Source: Mactromeris polynyma (Eukaryota > Mollusca > Bivalvia > Venerida > Mactridae). From it: a stretch of DNA of 64,000 bases. A model generated the notes under the pieces. That model searched no databases. It was given only the letters and a program-made list of their open reading frames with translations, and was not told the DNA's origin. The stretch covers positions 4,526,001-4,590,000 of the forward strand of contig JASFXZ010000012.1 in NCBI GenBank assembly GCA_032209605.1, given 5' to 3'. Position 1 is the first letter of the stretch. The number at the start of each line of letters is the position of its first letter. Below, piece by piece: positions 35,001 through 46,378 of the stretch. The position numbers were made by a program, and so were the translations under genes.

Positions 35001-37618
35001 GCGAGTGTCATGTTGATACAGCGAGTGTCATGTTGGTACAACGAGTGTCATGTTGATACAGCTTATGTCATGTTTGTACATCTTATGTCATGTTGATACA
35101 GCGTATGTCATGTTTGTACAGCGAGTGTCATGTTGATACAGCTTATGTGCTGTTGATACAGCTTATGTCATGTTTGTACAGGTATGTCATGTTGGTACAG
35201 TTTATGTGCTGTTGATACATCTTATGTCATGTTTGTTCAGCGAGTGTCATGTTGAAACAGCTTATGTCATGTTAGTACAGGTTATATCTTGTTTGTACAA
35301 CGAGTGTCATGTTGATACAGCTTATGTCATGTTTGTATAGCGAGCGTCATGTTGGTATAGCTTATGTGCTGTTGATACAGCTTATGTCATGTTAGTACAG
35401 CTTATGTCTTGTTTGTACAACGAGTGTCATGTTGATACAGCTTACGCATGTTGGTACAACGAGTATCATGTTGGTGCAGTTTATGTGCTGTTGATACAGC
35501 TTATGTCATGTTTGTTCAGCGAGTGTCATGTTGAAACAGCTTATGTCATGTTAGTACATGTTATATCTTGTTTGTACAACGAGTGTCATGTTGATACAGC
35601 TTATGTCATGTTTGTATAGCGAGCGTCATGTTGGTAAAGCTTATGTGCTGTTGATACAGCTTATGTCATGTTAGTTCAGCTTATGTCTTGTTTGTACAAC
35701 GAGTGTCATGTTGATACAGCTTACGCATGTTGGTACAACGAGTATCATGTTGGTGCAGTTTATGTGCTGTTGATACAGCTTATGTCATGTTTGTTCAGCG
35801 AGTGTCATGTTGAAACAGCTTATGTCATGTTAGTACATGTTATATCTTGTTTGTACAACGAGTGTCATGTTGATACAGCTTATGTCATGTTTGTATAGCG
35901 AGCGTCATGTTGGTAAAGCTTATGTGCTGTTGATACAGCTTATGTCATGTTAGTTCAGCTTATGTCTTGTTTGTACAACGAGTGTCATGTTGATACAGCT
36001 TACGCATGTTGGTACAACGAGTATCATGTTGATACAGCTTATGTCATGTTTGTACAGCGAGCGTCATGTTGATACAGCTTATGTCATGTTGGTACAACGA
36101 GTGTCATGTTGATATAGCTTATGTCATGTTGGTACAACGAGTGTCATGTTGGTACATCTTATGTCATGTAGGTACATCTTATGTCATGTTGGTACAGCTT
36201 ATGTCATGTTGATGTCATGTTTGTACAGCTTATGTCATGTTGGTACAGCTTATGTCATGTTGGTACAGATTATGTGATGTTGGTATAACGAGTGTCATAT
36301 TGGTACAGCTTATGTTCTGTTGATACAGCTTATGTCATGTTTGTTCAGCGAGTGTCATGTTGATACAGCTTATGTCATGTTGGTACAGCTTATGTGATGT
36401 TGATACAGTTTATATCATGTTGGTACAACGAGTGTCATGTTGGTACAGCTTATGTGCTGTTGATACAGTTTATGCCATGTTGGTACAACGAGTGTCATGT
36501 TGGTACAACTTATGTGCTGTTGATACAGCTTATGTCATGTTTGTACAGCGAGTGTCATGTTGATACAGCGAGTGTCATGTTGGTACAACGAGTGTCATGT
36601 TGATATAGCTTATGTCATGTTTGTACAGCTTATGTCATGTTGATACAGCGTATGTCATGTTTGTACAGCGAGTGTCATGTTGATACAGCTTATGTGCTGT
36701 TGATACAGCTTATGTCATGTTTGTTCAGCGAGTGTCATGTTGATACATCTTATGTCATGTTAGTACAGGTTATGTCTTGTTTGTACAACGAGTGTCATGT
36801 TGATACAGCTTATGTCATGTTTGTACTGCGAGCGTCATGTTGGTATAGCTTATGTGCTGTTGATACAGCTTATGTCATGTTAGTACAGCTTATGTCTTGT
36901 TTGTACAACGAGTGTCATGTTGATACAGCTTATGTCATGTTGGTACAACGAGTATCATGTTGATACAGCTTATGCCATGTTTGTACAGCGAGCGTCATGT
37001 TGATACAGCTTATGTCATGTTGGTACAACGAGTGTCATGTTGGTACAGCTTATGTGTTGTTGATACAGCTTATGTTATGTTGGTACAACGAGTGTCATGT
37101 TGGTACAGCTTATGTGCTGTTGATACAGCTTATGTCATGTTGGTACAACGAGTTTCATGTTGGTACAGTTTATGTGCTGTTGATACAGCTTATGTTATGT
37201 TGGTACAACGAGTGTCATTTTGGTACAGCTTATGTGCTGTTGATACAGCTTATGTCATGTTGGTACAGCATATGTTATGTTGGTACAGCTTATGTGCTGT
37301 TGAAACAGCTTATGTCATGTTGGTACAGCATATGTTATGTTGGTACAGCTTATGTGCTGTTGATACAGCTTATGTTATGTTGGTACAACGAGTGTCATTT
37401 TGGTACAGCTTATGTGCTGTTGATACAGCTTATGTCATGTTGGTACAGCATATGTTATGTTGGTACAGCTTATGTGCTGTTGATACAGGTTATGTGTTGT
37501 TGGTACAGCTTATGTCTTGTTTGTACAGCTTACCTGGTGTTGGTACGGCTTACCTTATGTTGAAACAGTTTTTGTCATGTGAGTTCAGCTTACCTCATGT
37601 TGGAACAGCTTACATGGT
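32034..37618. repeat. Giant 20-bp minisatellite, about 279 units, with higher-order repeats
   Basis: The basic unit is CTTATGTCATGTTGGTACAG. Three main variants alternate: CGAGTGTCATGTTGGTACAA, CTTATGTGCTGTTGATACAG and CTTACCTGCTCTTGGTACCG. Higher-order structure is visible. A 279-bp block (14 units, one short by a base) is near-identical at 35389-35667 and 35668-35946, with partial copies on both sides. A trimer of 60 bp dominates 36960-37480. A block at 34560-34780 recurs at 36110-36330. The plus strand has no stop in the unit, so frames of 60-225 codons appear in all three phases. They are not genes. The edges decay into diverged units. Confidence 0.97.
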
Positions 37619-38243
37619 TCATATGTGGTCATAGGCGATGTGTTTTGCTTTGTTGAGACATTGAACTGTACTACTATATGCACTCAGTTTTATTTATTGT
37701 CATTAGTTACCATATGTTTTTGTCGAAAATTGAATATACTTACAGTGTAACATTTTGCCCCAAGGACTATAACACGTTGCCCCAAATCTTGGGACAAAGT
37801 GTTACATATACTCGACAATTTCAACGAGTTCTAAATTGTAAATACAATGTACATACAATGTAGTTTATTTATGTTATTAAATACATTTTATGATTAAACT
37901 TTCGTTGTTTATTATAGAAACTTTGAAAAATGAAACACTTCGCCCCGGTCTCTCCTATTCAGAAAGTTAGTCATGTTTAAGCAGTAAAAATCAGCATTGG
38001 TTGATTTATTTAACCACTAAAATGTAATGTTGGTGTCTTGTGATAATCATTACGTGTATGATATATTGTGATGTAAACAGCAGTGTTCAAGTGCTCGAAT
38101 ACAATTTACATAAAAATGTCATAGTAATACTTCTTTGTTGTTTTATGAGACTGTGAGGTTAGAGGAATTGGATTGATTTTCACACCTCGCCAATTTTGTG
38201 ATCACGCCTCCCCATCAGATAAAGGGGTCTTTTTAAGCATTTA
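37619..38243. other. Spacer containing a 61-bp inverted repeat
   Basis: Apart from the inverted repeat listed at 37746-37806, I see no gene. AACACTTCGCCCCGG near 37932 is related to that repeat's vocabulary. Confidence 0.35.
37746..37806. repeat. Inverted repeat with TGTAACA...CCCCAAG arms
   Basis: TGTAACATTTTGCCCCAAG on the left pairs with the reverse complement TGTAACACTTTGTCCCAAG on the right, 17 of 19 positions, with a 23-base middle holding a further TAACACGTTGCCCC. Likely a tiny MITE related to 31375-31415. Confidence 0.6.
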
Positions 38244-38594
38244 CGAGGTATGTCTAAAAAGTTCGTGGACACCTTCGATTTTCAGAAACATAATGCGGAT
38301 AACGAAAATATAAATAATAACTAATGCGCTCCTCACTGCGCCAAAATATTCGTGTGACTTTATCTGTTAAGAAAACAATATTTACTTGAATATCTGGACT
38401 GCGCCGGTCGGTCAAACATATATACATATAAATGCGTATATTTTATTTATTTCACAACATTTCCTTAATTAAATCGTGCCATTTCATGGGGATTAAGTCA
38501 ATAAAGACATTAAGCTATGTTACCCCGATATGTTGACGTAGACATTATAAACATCAATGTTGTCCACGAACTTTTTGGACATACATGTACCTCG
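38244..38594. mobile_element. Mariner-like MITE, 351 bp
   Basis: Left CGAGGTATGTCTAAAAAGTT continuing CGTGGACA. The right reverse complement is CGAGGTACATGTATGTCCAA continuing AAAGTTCGTGGACAAC. TA flanks both ends (38242-38243 and 38595-38596). Termini of this GTCCAAAAAGTTCGTGGAC type plus TA duplication are characteristic of mariner elements. The right arm carries an 8-bp insertion. No transposase is left. Confidence 0.75.
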
Positions 38595-38596
38595 TA

Positions 38597-39305
38597 GTGT
38601 TTCTCTAAAACGAAATTGCCTGAACTGGTATTGGACATAACTAGGCGATTGTGTCTCTGACAACGAACGTTGCTTTAATGCTTAAAGCTCAATACAGAAT
38701 AATGGAACAAAAAAGCGCACACATTCGATGAAATTCAACAAAATTTATTGCAAAGTGAAATAAGAATAACGTAGGTATCGAATAATTTACTAATTAATAC
38801 AGCATGGATTTGTTTCATATTTTTGAATAGTTGCCCCTTTCCACCACACTGTAATGCGTTTTCTCGCAAAGATGTGATTGCAAAAATTAGCCATCTTGAA
38901 GAAGTTTTGCGTGTGGCCGTTCTCTTTCTGTTGTTGGATAGTTTAAACCTGTTGAGCTTTACTTACGTGACAAGTTTAAGATGCTGCATCGAACCCAAAT
39001 TGAAGCGCTCATGTACATTATCAGTTAAACGTGATATGTTTTACTCAGTTATTGATAACGGTTTCAATTTTTGAATGAGCAGGCATGCACGTATTAGTCG
39101 AAAGCGTAATAACCTTTACAGAAAAGGCATTACAATGAGCTTACTTGATAAGCAATTGTTTGGTTTACATAGGAAATAATTGTTTGAATGAAACATACCG
39201 TGACATATTTGTTTTGAACCAATTTGGTCAATAGTTGATGTATACATTTCACAAATTTAATATTTTGAAAATATCATATACTGGTTAAGTAGACTCTAGT
39301 CCTTA
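38597..39305. other. Spacer and 3' flank of the 39-41 kb gene
   Basis: No separate gene supported. The stretch just before 39306 is presumed 3' UTR of the two-exon gene. Confidence 0.3.
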
Positions 39306-41154
39306 TTAATAGTAAGGCTGATAATTGTCTCTGACTGTGGTGACGGTTCGTGTTCTGCCACCAGCTCCATAAGCTCCACCGCCATAAGCGGGTACCCCTC
39401 CGCCGCCATAACCGGGTAACCCACCGCCGCCATAAACGGGTGGTCCTCCACCATACCCGCCAATACCGCCCCCGTACGGGCTGACTCCACCCACTCCGCC
39501 AGAATAACCCCCACTGTACGGCATGTAGCCAGGGCCTCCTGCCATGTAGCCGCCGCGGCCTCCCCTGAGCCCTCCAGTTACACCTCTTGTAATAACCCCA
39601 GCAGCAAGCCCTGCCGCTGCCACACCCAGTACTGCCCCTGAAACAATGCACCAATATCAACTGTGATGTTAAATATCTTAATTAACATTATGTTTAAAGA
39701 TAAATAACAACCATGATTCATGAAATGTTATGTTCCATTCGGAATATACCGGAAATCTAAACTCGTCATTATGTATATCTAAAGGCAAAATGTTTTGTAA
39801 TACTAAACAAATTAAAAAAGTCAAATATGTTTCACTTTGGTCGTGGTTTCAGTGTAAGATTATATACTTTTTTATCACTACATTATTGGTAAGACACATT
39901 TCAGTAAAGTTGTGTGCTTATAAACCGACTTCTTGTTGTTCAGATGTATTCACCACAGCTGCTGAGCATTGCTAATTTTGCGTGGCCCAACAATGATCCA
40001 TTTGCATTTTTTCAAACATTGCTACTTGAAACGCTCATCTGTCTTTAAATTAAGACACAACACAATTGATAGATACATTTTCAAATCATTAAAGTCAAGA
40101 CGTGATTCGCTCGACAGATTTTGATATCACTGACCTACGCTCAGGTGACGATTCAGGTTTGCCTGTTGTATAATTTGATAATTAACTTTACCTTCATTAA
40201 TTCATATCAAAAGCACTGAACACACAAAGTGATTGTCGTTAAGTTTGTAGTCGCACGTATACTACACATTGAATGATGAATCTATTCTAATTCATCAGAT
40301 GTTTTGTTTTACATTTTTTATTCATCGACGAATTATAATAATACATTCCTGTATATAAATCTTCACTTGTTGAAAACTTGATCTTAAACATTGTTCGTCC
40401 CTCTCCATAGCTGCTGTGATGAAGCGTTAGGTCGATTACACATTGATACCCCCCCCCCCCCAAATAAAATAATCATTTTTAAAAACTAATATAAAATCTC
40501 AATGGATGATCCAAAGTTTTAGTGGTCGGGTTAGGGTTAATCAAACAAACTTTTTAATGAGTGAGTTAAACTCCCGTTCTAGCAATATAACAGTTATTTT
40601 CATGAGATCAAGCAGATACTAACAGACGTGGTAGTTTTACAATAGATAAGATGAAAATCAAGATCTGAATCTATATTGCAATATAACCACACTATTCCAT
40701 TTCCATCTGGTATGAACAATTATCACGATACTTGTCTAGTTAACCGCATAATTAACATGATACTTATGTAGCTAACTAGTTTCTTTAACACGATAACCAC
40801 ATCATTTTCTAGTTAATTATGTAGTCAAATGGTAGCAGAAGTTTGCCACCATACATTTCAAATGATTTTGTTGAATATCCATATTAAAAACTCACCCAAT
40901 CCGCGGTTTAATCCTCTTAATCCGCCGCCTGATCCCCGACCGCCCCCAAATCCACCTCCTCTTCTGCCATTTCCTCCTCGATCGCCATGGTGAGAATGAT
41001 CGTGGTCAGAATCTCTAAAGCCAGACCGTCTACCTCCTCTGCCTCCTCTGCCCCCTCGACATCTTCCGTCTCTACAACGCTGTGACGTCACTTCCTCAAA
41101 GAGGCAGGAACATAGCAGGAAGCAGAAAAATACGACTAGTTTCTGCTGCAACAT
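39306..41154 (-). CDS. Secreted Arg/Gly, Asp/His and Gly/Pro/Tyr-rich protein, two coding exons
   Basis: CDS joins 40896-41154 and 39306-39637 on the minus strand: 591 nt, 196 residues. Exon 1 encodes signal peptide MLQQKLVVFFCFLLCSCLFE then EVTS, then QRCRDGRCRGGRGGRGGRR, an acidic/His patch DSDHDHSHH, and Gly/Arg-rich sequence to GLNRGL. Its donor is TTGG then GTGAGT. Exon 2 starts after TTTCAG and the split codon restores Gly-Ala-Val-Leu-Gly without a frame break, strong evidence for the join. Exon 2 has an Ala/Gly/Val segment, two GG(Y/P)GYM units, then GGYGGGP/GYGGGG(L/V)P repeats, and a non-repetitive tail RTRTVTTVRDNYQPYY. A TTGTCAG acceptor at 41175 suggests a 5' UTR intron as in the smaller paralogues. 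Not an obvious paralogue of those. The Asp/His patch could bind metal or mineral (inference). Confidence 0.82.
39638..40895 (-). other. Intron of the 39-41 kb gene
   Basis: GTGAGT at the 5' side, TTTCAG at the 3' side, 1,258 bp, phase 1. Contains a run of 13 C at 40449-40461. No gene inside. Confidence 0.8.
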
Positions 41155-41206
41155 TTTTTATGCAAGTCCTTTACCTGACAATTAAACATAAGTTGATTAG
41201 AACTCT

Positions 41207-41388
41207 ACAGTAAAATCTCGTTTAAAATACCATCTAACTAATAAGACCACCTCAAAATTAGAAACACAATTTTCAAGTCCATTTTCACTGGGTTTTTTAT
41301 CAACCTCACAATTAAGACCACCTCAATATAAAGACCACTTCTCAAGGGTCCCCAAGGGTGGTCTTATTATTGAGGCTCTACTGTATCT
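41207..41388. mobile_element. Pogo-like MITE family A, full-length copy
   Basis: ACAGTAAAATCTCGTTTAAA on the left, inverted TTATTGAGGCTCTACTGTA on the right, TA flanks. Body with AATAAGACCACCTC, CATTTTCACTG and CCTCAATATAAAGACCAC. Lies just upstream of the start of the 39-41 kb gene, so it may be in that gene's 5' UTR intron or promoter. Confidence 0.75.
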
Positions 41389-41490
41389 ACAATCACAAGA
41401 CACGAACATAATTTGTAGATCTAGTGTGGTTGTCTTTTCAGATAATATGCTGTAGTTTCATGCAATATTGTACTTAAACGACATATACAT

Positions 41491-41663
41491 ACAGCTGGAC
41501 CACGTTTAATCGACAACCTTCTATCCGAATACTTGGTGTCTTCTAAAATAAATATCAGGTCGCGATGTATTCTTATGTACGTCGTATTAAAACGGGCTTT
41601 TCGAAACCATGTATAATTCGAAATTTCGGACGCGGTTAATTCGAATGAACGAGGTCCGAGTGC
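41491..41663. mobile_element. Pogo-like MITE family B copy
   Basis: ACAGCTGGACCACGTTTAAT left; GAACGAGGTCCGAGTG right. Shares CAACCTTCTATCCGAATA, TATTCTTATG(T/C)ACGTCGTAT and GGTTAATTCGAATGAACGAG with 55217-55375. Confidence 0.7.
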
Positions 41664-41833
41664 AATTATTTGAAAACAACAATACATTCAAATACATGTA
41701 CTAGTATGGTTGATCACACTGAATTAGTGCGAAACGTTTTCTCATTCACAGTCGATGAATTCAGTGCTAAAATTAGCGTTCAGTCTGGTTGACTTTGTTC
41801 CTTGTGTATACACAGACTACTTCATGTATTACT

Positions 41834-42253
41834 ACGGAATCCAGTTTCCGCCATCAAGTTGTCGACTAAACGGGTACGCGATAACTTGAAATTTAAGGTC
41901 TTATTCTACTTTTCGCGCAGAAAAAACTCCACGAGAAGTAGAAATGCTGAAGTTTTTGACTCGATAATTATCGCACAATTGTCAGTTTGTCGACCCTTAA
42001 TTTAAGGGTTATGGGGGTTAGGTTTAGAATTTCTTAGCGCGACAAGCTGAAATTACTAGTTGAAATTTCAACCTATCGTGCTAAACAACGGGTCGACAAG
42101 TTGACAATTGCGCGATAATTATCGAGTCCAAAAATTCAGCTTTTCTACTTTTCGGGTAAATTCGAAAGCGCGAAAAGTACACATGAGACCTTAAATTTCA
42201 AGTTGTCGCGTACATGTTTAGTCGACAAATTGATGGCGGAAACAGGATTCCGT
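41834..42253. mobile_element. 420-bp foldback element with ~165-bp inverted arms
   Basis: The left arm begins ACGGAATCCAGTTTCCGCCA and runs through GTCGACTAAACGGGTACGCG and AACTTGAAATTTAAGGTCTT to GATAATTATCGCACAATTGT. The right arm mirrors it from GACAATTGCGCGATAATTAT to GGCGGAAACAGGATTCCGT. Identity by eye is about 80-85%, with small indels. The short middle contains a CTTAATTTAAG palindrome. Noncoding. Confidence 0.8.
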
Positions 42254-42327
42254 ATATTTCTATAATAATAATAATTTACGACTCCAGGCAAACACTTTGG
42301 TAGATTCACCGATCTTACGTAAGGCAA

Positions 42328-42505
42328 CTGATGGCTTCCTCACTCACAAATAATAATAATGATGATAATAATACTTGGAATTATGAAGATAATTATAACA
42401 ATGAAGATAATGAGCATAATATAGATGTTGACAAAAATATAAATGATAATATTCTTCACGATGATAGTAATATTGACAATAATGACGATAGTTATTAAAC
42501 GAAAT
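42328..42505. repeat. AAT/GAT-rich low-complexity tract
   Basis: Imperfect AATAATGATGATAATAATAC and AATGAAGATAATGAGCATAA words. Simple-sequence DNA. Confidence 0.7.
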
Positions 42506-42905
42506 TAATTTAAAAAATAGTCCAAACTGTTAAGCTGTCTATGTTATTACTTATATTTCATTCAATATAATGTTTAATGTACAATACCTGTAAAATTCGT
42601 ACTCTTAGCAACGTCAAACACTTAGTCCGTCTTATTTGACTATTCGTGGATATCACTACGTCAGGACATAACCGATTACAAATAGTAATGTCATAAAACA
42701 TCAATTGATCATTAGTTTAACAAAGTGAACTTAGTTGTCTTTGATGTTTGTGTAGGTCACGTTCGCTGTTTAGTATTATGCATCTATAAGTTCTCAATGG
42801 TATGCTAATTTTTGCGATGAAATAATTAACTATCAATCTTGTAATGTCCACCATGACCCCGTGCTATCAAACGATCCTCAATGTAAAATGTTTGCATTGC
42901 GAGAG
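42506..42905. other. Spacer, nothing recognised
   Basis: AT-rich. A possible donor (TTTTACAG then GTATTG, minus strand, near 42590) could belong to the first exon of the 39-41 kb gene, but no TATA box supports it. Confidence 0.3.
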
Positions 42906-42906
42906 T

Positions 42907-44493
42907 AACTACAAACATCATGAACATTAAACAACTACAGCATCATGAACATTTAACAATTACAACATCATCGACATTAAACAACTACAGCATCATGAAC
43001 ATTTAACAACTACAACATCATCGACATTTAACAACTACAGCATCATGAACATTTAACAACTACAAACATCGTGAACATTTAACAACTACAAACATCATGA
43101 ACATTTAACAACTACAAACATCATGAACATTTAACAACTACAAACATCGTGAACATTTAACAACTACAAACATAGTGAACATTTAACAACTACAAACATA
43201 GTGAACATTTAACAACTACAAACATCGTGAACATTTAACAACTACAAACATCATGAACATTAAACAACTACAAACATCATGAACATTAAACAACTACAAA
43301 CATCGTGAACATTTAACAACTACAAACCTCGTGAACATTTAACAACTACAAACATCATGAATATTAAACAACTACAAATATCATGAACATTTAACGACTA
43401 CAAACATCGTGAACATTTAACAACTACAAACATCGTGAACATTTAACAACTACAAACATCGTGAACATTTAACAACTACAAACATCGTGAACATTTAACA
43501 ACTACAAACATCATGAACATTTAACAACTACAAACATCATGAACATTAAACAACTACAAACATCATGAACATTTAACAACTACAAACATCATGAACATTA
43601 AACAACTACAAATATCATGAACATTAAACAACTACAAACATCATGAACATTAAACAACTACAAACATCATGAACATTTAACAACTACAAACATCATGGAC
43701 ATTAAACAACTACAAACATCATCGACATTTAACAACTACAAACATCGTGAACAATTAACAACTACAAACATCGTGAACATTTTACAACTACAAACATCAT
43801 GAACATTAAACAACTACAAACATCATGAACATTAAACAACTACAAACATCATGAACATTTAACAACTACAAACATCATGAACATTAAACAACTACAAACA
43901 TCGTGAACATTAAACAACTACAAACATCATGAACATTAAACAACTACAAACATCGTGAACATTTAACAACTACAAACATCGTGAACATTTAACAACTACA
44001 AACATCATGAACATTTAACAACTACAGCATCGTGAACATTAACCAACTACAACCATCATGAACATTAAACAACTACAAACATCGTGAACATTTAACAACT
44101 ACAAACATCGTGAACATTTAACAACTACAAACATCATGAACATTAAACAACTACAAACATCGTGAACATTAAACAACTACAAACATCGTGAACATTTAAC
44201 AACTACAAACATCGTGAACATTTAACAACTACAAACATCGTGAACATTTAACAACTACAAACATCATGAACATTAAACAACTACAAACATCATGAACATT
44301 AAACAACTACAAACATCGTGAACATTTAACAACTACAAACATCATGAACATTTAACAACTACAATCATCATGAACATTAAACAACTGCAAACATCATGAA
44401 CATTAAACAACTACAAACATCATGAACATTAAACAACTACAAACATCGTGAACATTTAACAACTACAAACATCATGAACATTAAACAACAACA
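42907..44493. repeat. 26-bp minisatellite, about 60 copies
   Basis: Unit CATCATGAACATTTAACAAC plus TACAAA. Two biallelic-looking positions (CATCATG/CATCGTG and ATTTAAC/ATTAAAC) vary between units. The left end has shorter CAGCATCATG/CAACATCATC units. Contiguous without spacers. Closely spaced stops keep it free of long frames. Confidence 0.97.
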
Positions 44494-45257
44494 AACGAAG
44501 AAAATTATATAGCGACCCCATTTGGACAAGAAAAGTGTACTACTAAAGTGACACGCTTGTATAATTTCACCACTTATGTACATTGTTTATTTGTTCGTTT
44601 GGCTATATTTATGCAAATATTTTAGGTCAATAAACTATATGTTATGTATAAAGGCACCAGGTTTCATTCTTAATATATTCCGCTATATTGAGACAGTGAA
44701 GCGGGGTTTTGAAGGTTCGCTTGAATGCATTCATCGCGGACTAATGCTGTTTCCAAGTTGGTTATATTGGGTTCGAGAACCAGACTATGTACATATTTTG
44801 ACGGAGTAAGTCGACTTGGACTCGAAAACACAGGGAAAGACTGCAACGCGAATGCGTACAATTAGTTGTTTGGTGGAATTAAGATTGTTAGTACTTGGTA
44901 CACATCACATACAAAGAGGTGATCACGCATTTTGACTATAATTAACTCCAAATGATTTAAATGATGGATCAGTAGGCGATACACCTACACAATTAATTAA
45001 TGTTGATCACATTAACGGTTTGAGTAGTGAAGGCAATTACAGTGTGTCGTATTGAAATGTGTTGTAAGTGTCTATTTGGTAATTTATTGATGATAGAAAT
45101 AAGAGAGTATGAGAACGCATGATAATTGTAATACAAATGTACTTGCAGTAATATTGGTGAGTCGTAAAAGGAAATTGTATTCAGTACTCAAAACACAATA
45201 CAGATGTGCGTTTGCTGATAGATTGTTAAACTTAATATACAGAGTAGAATTTTTTTT
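44494..45257. other. Spacer, nothing recognised
   Basis: Overlapping frames on both strands at 44576-44861 show no motif and no splice support. Confidence 0.3.
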
Positions 45258-45460
45258 AGCCCGTCCGATTAGCACAGTTTGTAGAGCGCTAGACCGTCAC
45301 CCTAAGGTCCGGATTTGATCCCTAGGCAGGGCAGGTCAAGTACATGACATTTAGCTATGGTGATTTGTCCTCCGCCTCTGGTTCATAACGGGTAGTTAAT
45401 TGATACTTAAAAATCCAGGAAACACGATCAGGCCATTTGAGTGTCGTGTGTAAGTGAAAC
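45258..45460 (+). mobile_element. tRNA-derived SINE
   Basis: A box TAGCACAGTTTGTAGAGC (45270-45287) and B box GGTCCGGATTTGATCCC (45306-45322) at tRNA spacing, followed by a non-tRNA body with TTTGTCCTCCGCCTCTGGTT (about 45364-45383) and GTGTCGTGTGTAAGTG. The tail is unclear. The head shows mutations relative to Pol III consensus, so it is probably old. Confidence 0.7.
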
Positions 45461-45598
45461 TTTAAATTGTACAAATTGAACCTCCGTTTGGTACAGTTAT
45501 TTGTTGCATTAATCAACATACATCATTAATAACGGTAGCATTATTGTCTGTATCACGTGTTTCATTGTACATATTACTGTATAGATCCCATATCTACA

Positions 45599-46131
45599 AC
45601 ATTTACCTCCCTTGTTCTTAACCATCAGCCATTTCGATAGACAAAACTGATATGCACTATTAGGAGTAATCCCCAAATATGTGATAATTGAGAAAAATAC
45701 CAAGGTAACTTGCATGTGACAACCACGTTTTCTTCAACCTTATAAGCCATCTGCCCACATGAGCATAATGAATACGTTATTTTATATCCACGTATTTGAT
45801 TTAATTTATCATCATTTACATTATATTCCCTATAACTTTTAGGAAATTTGCCTATCAATACGGCCGACTATTCAGAACAAGGGAGGTAAATGTAGGGCCG
45901 ACTATTCAGAACAAGGGAGGTAAATATACGGCCGACTATTCAGAACAAGGGAGGTAAATATACGGCCGACTATTCAGAACCAGGGAGGTAAATATACGGC
46001 CGACTATTCAGAACAAGGGAGGTAAATATACGGCCGACTATTCAGAACAAGGGAGGTAAATATACGGCCGACTATTCAGAACAAGGGAGGTAAATATACG
46101 GCCGACTATTCAGAACAAGGGAGGTAAATGT
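45599..46131. mobile_element. Element bounded by ACATTTACCTCCCTTGTTCT inverted ends, with amplified right end
   Basis: Left terminus 45599-45618; its exact inverse is the last unit of the 34-bp array at 46112-46131. The 240-bp middle is AT-rich and noncoding. The same 20 bp recurs in every array unit, with one exception (CCAGGG for CAAGGG near 45980), so the array is made of repeated right ends. Confidence 0.55.
45861..46131. repeat. 34-bp minisatellite, 8 copies
   Basis: Unit CGGCCGACTATTCAGAACAA then GGGAGGTAAATATA. Copies are nearly identical, so amplification is recent. Each unit carries an EagI-type CGGCCG. Confidence 0.95.
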
Positions 46132-46377
46132 ACTATCTATTAAGGACAAGTACGTGTTTAATTTGAGAAATATAATAAACAATAACAAAGGGTTTACTGT
46201 GATCGTCTGTCTTTCATCGAAATGTGTGCATATATTTCATTCGATGGCACTTAGCATTTTGATTCGTTTTCAATGAACACAACAGCGAATTAAAAATGCA
46301 TGCGTTATAAAGATGCTACCAAACTTTTTAACAATTTATAAATGCTATAATTTAAGTTTTCCTTTGATACATCATAT
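46132..46377. other. Spacer
   Basis: AT-rich, nothing recognised. Confidence 0.3.
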
Positions 46378-46378
46378 G

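Noticed and set aside
32038..37634. Dozens of plus-strand frames in the 20-bp array
   Set aside because: Products of a stop-free 20-mer cycling through three phases; not evidence of genes.
39274..39660. Trp/Arg-rich and Val/Ala-rich alternative frames over exon 2 of the 39-41 kb gene
   Set aside because: The GGYGGG frame is the one that joins exon 1 in phase and has a sensible composition.
42907..44493. CRISPR-like appearance of the 26-bp array
   Set aside because: Units are contiguous without unique spacers and the context is a eukaryotic nuclear genome.
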